From Trichoplax sp. H2 (taxonomy: Eukaryota; Placozoa; Uniplacotomia; Trichoplacea): a DNA stretch of 64,000 nt. The position numbers were made by a program, and so were the translations under genes. The notes under the pieces are model-generated. The model worked only from the letters and a program-made list of their open reading frames with translations. It searched no databases and was not told where the DNA came from. The DNA lies in the NCBI GenBank assembly GCA_003344405.1, contig NOWV01000058.1, positions 352,438 through 416,437 of the forward strand, in the 5' to 3' direction. The stretch's first letter is position 1, and each line of letters starts with the position of its first letter. Positions 38,601 to 49,116 of the stretch are shown piece after piece.

Positions 38601-40044
38601 CAATCATGAAGGATATGCTGTTATTGACCATTATCATTCGTGTCATAAAATAAACCAATATATAAATAATCATAACATCTGTGAGAAAACGAAAAACGAC
38701 CAGCAAGTAAGGCCAATGGACGTTTGTGCAGTAACTCTTAGTATTACGCTCTGACGTACTAGACAGTATACTAAACAACTTCGTTTAGTAAGAGAACACA
38801 GTAAAGTACAATAATAATAAATATAAAATACTTCAGTAGTGTTTTCTTCTAGCACCCTGGTATATTATTACAGTAATATACGCGTAGAAAAGATCAAAAA
38901 GAGCATATCATCATACTCAAACTTTAAAGGAATAGACGCCTACAAGAATTAGTCAAGACTGAGAGATGATGCCGATTGAACATATATTTTTTGACTATTT
39001 CATTTTTTATTAATCGATGGCCTGCATTAATGTACCGTCTTGTGGACTCTTTGTATCACCGCTTGCTATTTTTTATTCATCATCACAGACAATAGCCTAG
39101 TGTTTGGATACTACAATGACTGAAGTACGCGAAAATGCTATTTGATCTGACTGGCTATTACATCTATTTCGTGTTCAAAACTGATTCAATTGTGAACAAG
39201 AAATGGCCAAGGCAAGGCAGGATTTGATGACAAGTCGATAGCGATTCTCTGTAGAATTATTATTATTAATATTGTACGTCAAGTATTTGAGCAAAAATAT
39301 TATCGGCACTGCTTTAATGCTGTATCGAACAGGTTATCTCAATAATGATATGCTGTCGTTCCGTACAGTATTACGATTAATCTTCGATGTGCTCGTATGG
39401 ATAATTCAAAGTCATTCTTCTAATAAATGAAATATTTCCGGAAAAAAAAAAAATGATTCACCGAAAATCGTCAGTTGCAATTAGTAATGTAAAATTATAG
39501 ACTTGCGACTAGAAATGGGCAAATGATAGATTCAAGCCAGCCAATTCAATTCGTTGAAGGAAATTGAATGTAATTATATTGATACCGTAATTATAAGACA
39601 GGGGGGATCATAAAGCATTAACTCAACTTTAACTAAACGTAGCACAAATGATGTGGATGCTAGAATTTCAATCTGAATTGCTAAGCTATTGAACGAGGTA
39701 GTTTAATCGAGTAGCGCACAATAAGGTAGCAATAAAAAAGCATCAAGGAGATTTCACTGACAATCCATATTGAAGTATTGAAGAATCAACGTTGGGAAGA
39801 AGATGAACTTTTGCCATCATCAAATCCAGTGAACTTGTTCCCCACAAAACTCTCAACACATATTGTATAGCACTGTGAAACTATGGTAACTTGGATCAAA
39901 ATGATAGAAATGAATTTATTCCTTCGAAATCAAAAATGGGGAAGTTCAACTCACTTCATAAGGTGGTGGTGGCTCATGATGTTCATAATCTTCGGCTAAT
40001 AATTCATTACTAAAATCACTTCGACGACCAAGGCAGCTTCCCAT
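35638..40044 (-). CDS. RNF11: RNF11, membrane-anchored RING-H2 E3 ligase
   Basis: Three coding exons: 39955-40044, 38383-38591 and 35638-35869, summing to 531 nt (176 aa; human 154). Exon 1 (30 aa) starts MGSCLGRR, a glycine-2 N-myristoylation signal with an adjacent palmitoylatable cysteine, and ends EPPPPYE, the PPxY motif that binds WW-domain ligases of the NEDD4/ITCH type. Exon 2 adds a glutamine-rich insert (eight Q, then more) before the conserved MQRLAMIDHLPIGTYEG. Exon 3 has the RING-H2: CAIC, CMH, YHVEC, CPSC in C3H2C3 order (about residues 101-141), then the family tail DVALFSSY plus an extra 20 or so residues absent from the human protein. RNF11 works on endosomes in ubiquitin editing of signalling complexes (family knowledge). 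Introns are 1.36 and 2.5 kb. Confidence 0.95.
38301..38337. repeat. TACAGTA/TACTGTA word cluster in an RNF11 intron
   Basis: Overlapping ACAGTACAGTACAGTACA followed by ATACTGTATTGCTGTA, just downstream of exon 2 on the minus strand. Confidence 0.8.
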
Positions 40045-41145
40045 TTTCGCTGAGTAATTCGAGTTGAAGAAAGCTTGAAGGCAAGTCTTGACAGTAATAC
40101 AAGTCAAAAGGATTACAATACAAAGTAATAGGAAGGGAAGAAATCAATGGAATAATCCACCCGTTGAACGTTTCGTCTGCAGTATTCAAAGTACAATTTT
40201 GTCGTCGTCCAACAAAGTCTTGTTTTCCCGTCGAGGTTGTGATAATTTTGGGCAAAAGCAGTACGTTTATGATCAGTCTTGCTTGTTTACACTACACAGT
40301 TTGCGGAATGATGGTGGCTAATCAATATTCTACTCGTCGACAATATTTTCAAGAGTTTAATAGCGCTTAAAGACCAATTCCAATCAACTTGAAATTGGAG
40401 AAGAAGACTTTTCAACCAACGTCGTCGTTATCAGTAGTAGAGTTGACACTCCAGAATTGGTGTAATATCGGCTAGTACGTGGTTCTAAAAGAGGTCACTT
40501 GTCGTCAATGTCTAACGTGACTACGATAGACAGGGTACCTACTGGTTCAGCTGGTCTAGTCAAAAGATACCGTAACGTTTTTATTTCGACGAAAAGGCTA
40601 CAATTCAATCAAGTACAGTCATTGACTGTATCAAAGTGGCGCTACGAAACAGAATTCAGTTTTAAATGATACCAATACAGTACAAGCTTAGCCTAATTTC
40701 AACATCAAAAATAATTTCTTCAATATCAATGGAAAAAATCCACGGTAAAATGAGTCAATCAAGGTGGTCAAAGTGGAAAAGAGAGAAAAAAAAAAAATGA
40801 CTTTATCTAAATCGATGTCGTGATCGTATTGGTGTGTTGCTGCGCTTGACGGCCTATAAATACACTCAGTGGATGAATGATTGACGGTACAGTACGCATC
40901 AGTCGTCTACTGCAGTTCTTTGAACTTATTTCATAATATTGACACCTATCGATTGATGGATGGACCGCGCAGAATCATAACTGGTCGAATGAAAATTGTT
41001 TTTGTTCTATTTCTGCGTCGAGCGAAGTTTACTTTCTTGGCTGATACATAGTATCAATCACAATCGGCTGAGCAGGACAGTAGACTGCCGCTAGTCACCC
41101 CTTTCGGTCATGTTTTTGTTTTTGTTGATTTTATTTTATTTTTAG
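40045..41145. other. RNF11 upstream region
   Basis: This region lies upstream of the RNF11 start codon and should contain its 5' UTR and perhaps a noncoding exon. It has only overlapping short frames with no family similarity. A plus-strand TATAAATA lies at 40855-40862. Confidence 0.45.
40855..40862 (+). promoter_or_regulatory. possible TATA box
   Basis: TATAAATA in a less AT-rich context, about 300 bases upstream of the possible secreted-peptide start at 41157. In an AT-rich genome the match alone is weak. Confidence 0.3.
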
Positions 41146-41156
41146 AGCTAAAGAAG

Positions 41157-41428
41157 ATGAAGCAATCCTTTCATAAAAAGCTTTGGATTATACTATGCAT
41201 GACATACAATGCATTAGCATGTCCGATACCTTTCAGTAAAAGCCTTGAATAGCTGTAAGTACAGTACATTACTCTGCAAGAGTCTATAGTAAGAGTACAA
41301 CCAATTGAATCAAGCAAATGATGGTCTAAATTGAATCCATTCATCACATTTCAATGGCAGTATTTCAAGTCCCTCGAGAAAGAAAAAATTCCAGTGTACA
41401 TTTTTGTGTTCCACTTTGTCAGCATTAA
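41157..41428 (+). CDS. possible small secreted peptide, two exons
   Basis: A strong acceptor (long T tract, TTTTTAG, to 41145) precedes ATG 41157 by 11 bases. The first exon (to 41235) reads MKQSFHKKLWIILCMTYNAL followed by ACPIPF, a typical signal peptide with a cleavage site near ALA/CP. A donor A/GTAAAA in phase 1 can join acceptor GGCAG at 41360. The second part contains PRERKNSS and CVPLC and ends at TAA 41426-41428, giving 48 aa. The dibasic stretch and paired cysteines would suit a secreted peptide. Without splicing the first exon stops at TAG 41250, after 31 codons. No family was recognised, and a chance assembly is quite possible. Confidence 0.25.
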
Positions 41429-41716
41429 AACAGCAGATCAACTTGCTTCCATTTACAGCAATAATTATGCTATGTTTTGAGACAAATTATAACTATCAAA
41501 ACATCCATCGATCAGTCATGTTATGCTACCAAATGGTACGAAAAAGCTCCTGCCATATTAATACTGAGCATTGAGTCAAAAAGAAGCCCTGACCCATCCT
41601 ACACTGCAACAGTACAATCCATGACTAGCTAGTCTATTAAACAGCAGTACTGTATGAACACTAGAGCAGCTATTGTAGAGTACTGTATTTGCGTGCCAAA
41701 CCAACAGACTGAGCCG

Positions 41717-41724
41717 TGACGTCA
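41717..41724. promoter_or_regulatory. CRE palindrome 1
   Basis: Perfect TGACGTCA, the binding site of CREB/ATF bZIP dimers. Confidence 0.55.
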
Positions 41725-41842
41725 AAGTTGGGCAATCCCCTTTTGGGTAATGTACCGTTACGAAACAGAACGTATCCACACTGAACAGCGCAGTACGCAT
41801 GCGGCTGCTTCATGCCTGAATGGCCTGATCGGCTGCGGTTTA

Positions 41843-41848
41843 CCGGAA
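41843..41848. promoter_or_regulatory. ETS-type core
   Basis: CCGGAA in the context TACCGGAAAC, 20 bases from the second CRE. A short motif, supported only by its neighbours. Confidence 0.35.
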
Positions 41849-41867
41849 ACAGGACAGTATCATCGAC

Positions 41868-41875
41868 TGACGTCA
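41868..41875. promoter_or_regulatory. CRE palindrome 2
   Basis: Perfect TGACGTCA, 151 bases from the first. Two exact 8-bp palindromes so close together are unlikely by chance in AT-rich sequence. The target promoter is most likely RNF11, on the minus strand (inference). Confidence 0.55.
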
Positions 41876-42106
41876 TCGCCGTGGATTTTTCCATCCATCC
41901 AACAACAATGGTGCCGTAAATAGAAGCGAGAAGACAAAAACATGCATTGACTTGGAAAGTAAAATAAGGCCTGCAAAAGGCTAAATTTGAAGGCTAAAAT
42001 GAATGCAGAATAATCTTTGCATGATCTATTTTAGTCTTGTGCTGTATACATAGAGTTAAGCCCGATTAGAGACGATATACAGTTGCACAACGTCGACTTC
42101 TAACGC

Positions 42107-42180
42107 GAGTACTGTATATGTACACTGTACAGTAAAGTGTACATACTGTACACTTGTACACTCACTCAAATGTACAGAAA
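42107..42180. repeat. TACAGTA/GTACA word cluster
   Basis: GAGTACTGTATATGTACACT, GTACAGTAAAGTGTACATAC and TGTACACTTGTACACTC follow each other and form several overlapping short palindromes. Confidence 0.75.
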
Positions 42181-44787
42181 CATTCGTCATTTGAGTACAG
42201 TCATAAATCGAATTTACGCTAGTCAATATCCAATACCGCAGTTTAGTTAGTATTTCGATAGAGACTGAGAAAATGGCTATGATTTGTATAGAAGATCCTC
42301 ATTTATCGGCCATCTTCTAAGCCAATAGCGGCCCAGACCACTCTGGAAAGCGACGATCGATCGATCTGTAACCAATTGCTGGAACCTATACATGCCATAC
42401 TCTATGTACATTGTACAGTATACCCGCATGTATTCATGGATAAATGTAAAATAGTAGACAATATTTAGGAAATCAGATGTCACCCCGTAGAAGTTATACA
42501 TAGATGAGTGTATCTTGCTATATTGTAAACTGTTAATTTAATATTTGCAAAATAAAAGACGCCAGATTTAGCGTCTATTTCCAATAGGATTGATCTAATG
42601 TCCGTATGCAGTCTTCTATATAGAACAATATTGTATTGAGATGGCAGTACTGGACATTGTACAGTAATATTGTTTATATACCCATATATGGACAAAAAAC
42701 ACTAGTGCATTAAGTATTTCTACAAATCTCTAATGCATAAAAGATATTGCATGTCTCAGAATTCCTCAACTATCACCCATATAGACATGCATGTATTGCA
42801 ATATGATAGATTTAGTTGAATACTGTCGGTAGGATTGTCTTGCATGCCATACTAAGGATGCATGTAACTCAATTTATACAATTCACTTTCATCTGTTTTT
42901 CCAAATTATTCTTTATTTGGCTTGTATTCTTCAGTTCTAGCACAAACATTATTTGCGTTCTGCTTGAACTGATAGATATAAATCTTTTATCGAAGAAATA
43001 TGTAATACATGCACCTGCATACTTCCTATTGTCAGCTTGTGGCTAGACTTTAAGGTACCGTATATTTAAATTATCATCATAGTTAAACTCATCCAATGAA
43101 ATGTACAGTAGTCTTCGTTCCATTAATAGTTAATAAACGAGGTAAGTAGTCTGTTGTTTATTCTCTATCCGAAGCTAGCCAATATAGCCATTTAGAATAT
43201 GTGTGCATGACGTAAATCAATTCAAACTAAACATCAAGTTATAATTTTAGCAACAAATCATAGTTTTTAGTATTTTCTCAGACAGTTCCTTTTTCAAGGC
43301 TTGAATAAATTTTCCCGGCAATATCATAATTTTAGTGTAATAATAAAGATTGAATGAATTATACATGAAGCAGTAATTTCCAATTTATAATTTCTAAGTA
43401 AACTATTTTCTATAATTGCAATCATGGGATATGATACTTCAATTATTAAAGTTCTACTTTGGAGCAGAAACATACCAACTGGATAAGATAAAATCGGTAA
43501 TCATTTACATATCTATTCTAATGTTCTATATGCACAAGATTATTATATATATACAAACTTTAAGACTTACTCCATGGATGAATAAGAACAGTCTAGTTCA
43601 CCATAAATAATCACAACATATAGTATAAAGCTAAGAATTTTACACTTACGATGCACTATAAACTTTCAATGGATAATTAAGTTGTGTCGTTTCACTGAAT
43701 AATTTTGGCGATTGTATTATGTAGGAGAAGAAAAGTATCACTCAATCTATTTTCATAGCTACATTTATGATCTTTTCACTTGTGCCTATAGAAAGTATTT
43801 ATAGAGTATTTATTCATCGATAATATTTATTTTTAAATTTAGCTTTTATCTAAGTAAATACTTTACGTACAGTACTAAAAACTGTACACACTTTGAAGAA
43901 TATGATTGAAATTAGGCGTAGAAGGAAGTTATCACCGCTAAAACGGATCGATGTATGCGTTTTAGTTGGTCCATTAATTAATGATTTTATTAAGTTGTTC
44001 GTTAAAAGTGACATTTTCCGTATAAGATAAGATGATTGGCAATAATGTTGATTTTCTACGATTTGTGGATCATTGTAATTGCTGGATGATGTTGATCACA
44101 TCAAAATTTCCAGCACCTGAGTGTAAGGATTTTACGAGTATTATCTGTAACCGGCAAATACTGAGCTTACCCTCTTCACAGTACTACTTTTAGCTGCAAA
44201 ATAATTTTCAAATAGACTTGCGAATATTCTTAGCTTGTATGCACTGTATTATTCATTCTCTTATAATTGCACCTCACGCACTATAGGCCGAAATTTTGAT
44301 TAATCATGTCTTCTCCATGCTAATGAAAAGCTAGCTAACATGAAGTGTTCAAGGTTAGAATAATACAAATAATGTCGTCTTTGTCTGCTCCTTTGATATT
44401 TCCTTTATATACTGTATCAATATTAAATCTAATCGCATTATAGATCAATGTGCAGCTATCAAGAAACTCGTATCATGTTATACAATTGGTATTAGTTTAC
44501 CAAATGTTCTCACCATAGAACAAGTAGTACAGTATATCATTGGCATAATGTAGCCTTAATGCAGCGTAAAATCGATTGTTTTATTAAAGCTATAATGAAT
44601 TTTCTTAAATATATGGTAATAAGAGTATACGTTCACAGCACTTACAGCATTATATTCCATTGTCGCAAATACAATAATACAGTAGTTCTTTCTTCAATCT
44701 GTAGCAGTGCAAAGATGCATTTTAAAAAGTCAAATAAATATCGCGATAACTAGCAATCGTATATTTAAGGAAATACACAGTTATTGC

Positions 44788-44793
44788 TTTATT
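44788..44793 (-). terminator. polyadenylation signal of the DHHC gene
   Basis: AATAAA on the minus strand, about 60 bases after the DHHC stop codon. Confidence 0.55.
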
Positions 44794-44851
44794 AAAATGT
44801 AATTAAAGGTATAGCTATATAACAACGTTAAGAAATCTCTCGTTTAGCAAA

Positions 44852-45754
44852 TCAGTAACAGCAGGGTAAGTCTTGAATTGGTAGCGGCAAAAAGTGCTGC
44901 CAAAAGTAATTTCTCCTGCTAAAATATAGAACCTGCATCCGACTATTTTCTTGCAAAAATTCCATATTACGAAATTGATACCACATCTTGCGCAAGGATT
45001 TAGTTTGTCGAAACAATAAGGAAAAATCAAGTGTGGATACATTGCATAGCAAACATGTAATCTGAAATGCTAGCAATGTACCTAATGCTAGCCATAATGT
45101 GACGATAGGGACAAGAACAATTGCATTTTTACCTAAATTGAAGCAAATTGATGCTGGTAAAGCATTGCGATAAGACGTTTGACCAATCATACATCCCATA
45201 AATGCCGTAAAAGTCATGTAGATCGCAAAAGACATGCCTAACCAGGCGTAACCCAAGAACGATACAAAGTAGTAAAAATTGTTCAAGCCAACGCAATTGA
45301 CAGTAAAGGGGCAATGATGATCCATCATGCAAATACAGCGCTGGCAGACTTTACAATGCCTTGTAGCGCCTACTTTAATTCTATCACACTTTGTACAAAC
45401 AGGATAATCCGTGTGAGAACCTAACGTAGCTAAAGGTGCTGTACCAGGATCATGAAAACTTGCATAAGTATAGTGAAAAAATGATACAATGCAAAAATAA
45501 CTTGCTAAGAAAATATGGATCCAACCATTGATGGTCGCGTATGGATTTTCAGCTTTAACGTAAAGGTAGGCTGAAAAGAATAAATACATAAAACCAGAAT
45601 AGACTGTAACAACGAGAGAAAATAATAAATACGAGGCATAATCTTGTGTAATTCGTTCTATATTAAGACGAGGAAATAGATTTCGTATAACATCAACCAA
45701 TAATGGCAGCTGTAAAATACCAACAGCAATAATAATAATGATAATGATATCCAT
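44852..45754 (-). CDS. DHHC-type protein S-palmitoyltransferase, intronless
   Basis: Multi-pass membrane enzyme that transfers palmitate from CoA through a cysteine intermediate to protein cysteines. It has 300 residues in one open frame. Hydrophobic segments lie near 2-23, 42-66, 76-99, 160-186 and 209-237; the first is unusually isoleucine-rich. A conserved DPG is at 102-104. The cysteine-rich domain (120-170) has CTKC, HCKVCQRC and the catalytic DHHC at 145-148, followed by CPFTVNCVG. Most relatives have CPW here. The usual TTxE motif after the last membrane segment is STLD. The C-terminus has the WQHFLPLP stretch seen in many DHHC tails and ends PCCY. Zinc-binding and catalytic residues are intact, so it should be active. 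The subfamily could not be decided from memory. It is head-to-head with the secreted protein gene at 46460. Confidence 0.92.
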   Translation of the reverse strand: MDIIIIIIIAVGILQLPLLVDVIRNLFPRLNIERITQDYASYLLFSLVVTVYSGFMYLFFSAYLYVKAENPYATINGWIHIFLASYFCIVSFFHYTYASFHDPGTAPLATLGSHTDYPVCTKCDRIKVGATRHCKVCQRCICMMDHHCPFTVNCVGLNNFYYFVSFLGYAWLGMSFAIYMTFTAFMGCMIGQTSYRNALPASICFNLGKNAIVLVPIVTLWLALGTLLAFQITCLLCNVSTLDFSLLFRQTKSLRKMWYQFRNMEFLQENSRMQVLYFSRRNYFWQHFLPLPIQDLPCCY

Positions 45755-46459
45755 GCTAGCTGTTCATGCCGATAATACTACAACTGTGAGCTTGAACAGG
45801 TGTAGCTGGAACCTAGAAGACTATGATAATGACGAGGATTTAGCAAGCCGAACAGAATTATGATGTCTTTGTATAATGTATATTGGTGGCGATACGTTAT
45901 GAGATAGGTCATGAATCATCAACAGTTGCCATCTTAAATGCCAAAGAAATGAACATTCTGCGTTGAATATTAGCCACTGCAGTTGATGTACGAGTTAATC
46001 GAAGAGACTCGAAATTGCAAGCATGCAGGAGTCAGCAGCTATGTCAGCGTCTATGGCAAAAGTGATGCAGTACAGTATGGATGGACGTACAGACGTACAA
46101 TATCGACCTGTGAGGCTGTGCCTAGGGCTGGTTGACTGGTCCGTACTGTACTGGTTAGTGTACTGTAGAAGTTCATACTGTAGCGTACTGTACTGTACTG
46201 TACAGTATAAGAAAAACCTTACACTACAGTACAGTACATGTACACTTATTGTACTGTAGCGACTTCTACATTACCACAGCAACGCTGTCGGATTCCTTTA
46301 TTTCCTGCTGTTGATTCCCAACATTTGATCATGGACTTTCCAGCACTATCACAGCATGTACCTTAATTGAAATACACGAACCCTTTCTCATGATTATATA
46401 GGGTATATAGTATACGTATTTTATTGATTTATCGGCAAAAACATATCAATAGAAGCATA
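45755..46459. promoter_or_regulatory. shared divergent promoter interval
   Basis: The 705 bases between the start codons of the DHHC gene (-) and the secreted-protein gene (+). It holds a dense run of TACAGTA, GTACTGTAC and TGTACAGTA words at about 46055-46260. No TATA box was recognised. Regulatory use is inferred from position only. Confidence 0.5.
46055..46260. repeat. TACTGTA/TACAGTA word cluster in the divergent promoter
   Basis: More than ten overlapping copies, including GTACTGTACTGTACTGTACA and CTACAGTACAGTACATGTAC. Confidence 0.8.
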
Positions 46460-47331
46460 ATGATTCAAGGCAGAATTTACATCTGGTTTATTTTACTGTG
46501 GATCATTCATTTGGCATTACCAATCCAATTTCAATATCCTTATTATTATTACAAGAAGAGAAGTTATCATGTAAGTTTTAAATTTTTAAATCTCTAGGAC
46601 AAATCAATTTAGAAGTAGCAGTAAAATTTTTTATCTTATGTACGGATAAATATACATGTATATATGATGGTGGTTAAACGTGTCAGTAACTTAACTAACG
46701 AAACCTACATGAATTGAATGCATTCGATCCATTTCGAACAGTATCTGTACTTTGCGTTCATTTCATTTAGGAACGCCGTTTTTATGAGAAGCAAGAGCTC
46801 TGTGCACACTTACCTAACTGTACGGCTTTAGGTGGAATCCTTCAAGACAGATGTATAAGGCAATGCATATCTCCCAGTTGCTATGACAGTTTATATGCAT
46901 GGGATGAGGTACGTAAATTGAGTTTACTAAAGTAATGGTTATAAGAATGATGTTAAAAAACTCAACCTTCTACAAATATACCACTACAAAAAGTTATCCT
47001 TGCCCTGTGCAGCTTCAGAAATATCACTAATGCTAAAATGACCTACTTTAACGTTTATAATCTCGCTGCAAATCCCTTGATGCCTGATCATAGTAAAATC
47101 GTTGCTTATCGTATTCCTTAACTATATTATGTTTCAACTTCATGTACAGTAGATAGTAGTATGCATAATTAAGAGAGAAGAACTAAATGTCTTGGTATTA
47201 AGCTATATACATATTTTATGACGCTATATAAAACAACTTTCTTTTAAATTTTTTTCTCCTAGCTCGAAGAAGGAGAAATTGATATCAGACTGTCATCATT
47301 CAAAGGTTGCTTTGTTCAGGAAGCAAATTAA
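46460..47331 (+). CDS. small secreted cysteine-rich protein (resembles DUF4787)
   Basis: Three exons, 46460-46570, 46771-46908 and 47263-47331, all phase 0, total 318 nt (105 aa). The first exon is a signal peptide or signal anchor (MIQGRIYIWFILLWIIHLAL) followed by a tyrosine-rich stretch. The core carries ELCAHLPNC, RCIRQCISPSCYDSLY and then LEEGEIDIRLSSFKGCF. The pattern NC...RCxxxCxSPxCY...LYxxDxLEEGEID is shared by small proteins of animals and plants that I recall as the DUF4787 family, of unknown function; the Pfam name is from memory. Six cysteines in the core could form three disulfides. A putative AATAAA lies at 47505-47510. It shares a promoter interval with the DHHC gene. Confidence 0.85.
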
Positions 47332-47504
47332 GGTACTAGCGATACCAAGAAATACGCAGATTTAAACATTTATTTCTCTATACTATACTATAATGTAACC
47401 TACAGTACATTATGTAGTATTTTAAATAATCCTTTGATTAGTATTATTAAGTAAGTACAGCGTAGCTGTAGTCATTCAATGTACTATCACTATCATCATT
47501 TTAC

Positions 47505-47510
47505 AATAAA
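47505..47510 (+). terminator. possible polyadenylation signal
   Basis: AATAAA about 175 bases after the stop of the secreted-protein gene; the first canonical hexamer downstream. Confidence 0.4.
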
Positions 47511-49096
47511 ACAGCGTGACATATTTACATGCTATGCCTGTCTGAACTAAGACTTAAAGTTTCTCCTCTTATTTACAGTTAATATACTCATATTATAATA
47601 GGTTGGTGTATGGTAAAATCCAAAAACATATAAAACGTTTTTCATTTCGAGCTCCGAAACAAGTGTCTATTCCATTCCTAATTACCTGACTCGATTGTTT
47701 ACAAGATAGGGATGCTTATTGGACTATTCTGGAGTATTAATACAATTTACTCATATGATAGTAAAGTAGTAGTAAAATGTCAATCATTAAATTAATATTA
47801 TTTAATTACTGTATTATCGGATATCATATCAGTATTGCAAAGATGTAAATTAAAGGGATAAATTTAACGCACTGGACATAGAACCAGTAACACATTAGGA
47901 CTTAAAAATGTTGAATTTCTTGATTACAATTATTAATGCCTTCGCTAAGTATGATTACGTTAATTTACGTAGTTTCCTGTACTGTAGATATGTATGTACA
48001 ATGTATATAGTCCAGTTTTAAACCGGTCAAAACTCTCATCCATTGAGCAATAAATTTAAATTGAACTAAAATTGTATATTTATATTATTGTATACAACAC
48101 GGAAGGGTATATGATTGGTAATCGATTTATAATATTGTCCATTCATTACACCAGCTACCTATCTTTATCACCTTACGGTAAAACAAGAAAATTTAAGCTC
48201 ACTTTTCTGTAAAACTTCCTCTACGCAAACTGGAAGGTATACTGCATATAAGTCTTGTAACACTCTCATAATATTAATACCTAATGATACGCACTACTCT
48301 TCCCATTTGCTATACTATCGAGATTACAATATACATATTAAAATAAATTATGTTTGCCTGCTATCAGGAAGACAATAAATTATTATTTATAATATATCTG
48401 GCATGCTATACTGTAAGTGTATCTTAACCTGTAACAGAGACATACTTTACATTATTAATTAAAGATTCTATCCGAGTATTCGGTCATAAAAATCTTTAAT
48501 ACGAAGAAAATAGCCCACAAAAGCAAATTTTTGATACAAAGGCCAAATTTTGATTAAGAAAGTATAGAAATCAAAAGTAGTAATTAAGTACTGTACATCT
48601 AGCGTTATACAGAAATGTAATTAATTACAATATATCATGTATCGATAAACAATAAGTCGCTTTAACTAGATACTAAGCCATACCACTTTTCGACTATAGC
48701 TATCAAAACCTCACAAACTAACCAGTCGATTATAATAACATCAATAATTAATATAATTAATATATTGTAATGAGTGCGGTAGTATTCTCCACCTTTGAAA
48801 AAGAAAAGATTATGCTTCTACTTCGTTTATTGAATAAAATTTGTATTTTATTCTTGCACCGAAAAATTACACTAACAATTTTAGGGTTGAAATTATCAGT
48901 GCATTCCAAGCTATTCAAGGGTTTCAATCCTCACCCTATACTACATAGTTCGCACTTGAGGTTCAACGTTGTTAAAAAATTGACTGAATACATTGCTTAT
49001 AATTTGAATAAGTCTTCAAGTTATGAACAATTCTAAAGATGAAGATTGCTCATCTTAAGATTGCACGAGCAACTAGTACATTTTACAGTACATAAA
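47511..49096. other. intergenic between two convergent genes
   Basis: AT-rich. An 88-codon open frame at 48770-49036 (+) has no recognisable motif and is not accepted as a gene. Nothing else was seen. Confidence 0.5.
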
Positions 49097-49102
49097 TTTA
49101 TT
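49097..49102 (-). terminator. polyadenylation signal of SMC2
   Basis: AATAAA on the minus strand, 14 bases after the TAG stop codon, implying a very short 3' UTR. Confidence 0.6.
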
Positions 49103-49116
49103 ATTAGAGAAATACT

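Larger units (their letters stand above)
41429..44851. other. intergenic, promoter-like on the left
   Basis: The part 41.6-41.9 kb is richer in G+C than its surroundings and carries two CRE palindromes and an ETS core. From 42 to 44.8 kb only short unsupported frames, a TACAGTA-word cluster near 42.1 kb and the 3' flank of the DHHC gene are seen. Confidence 0.5.

Noticed and set aside
41576-41894. Two overlapping minus-strand open frames
   Set aside because: They exist because the region is GC-richer; no family similarity, and the CRE/ETS sites suggest promoter sequence instead.
48770-49036. 88-codon plus-strand open frame
   Set aside because: Composition looks like translated AT-rich noncoding DNA; no domain pattern, and it abuts the SMC2 3' end.
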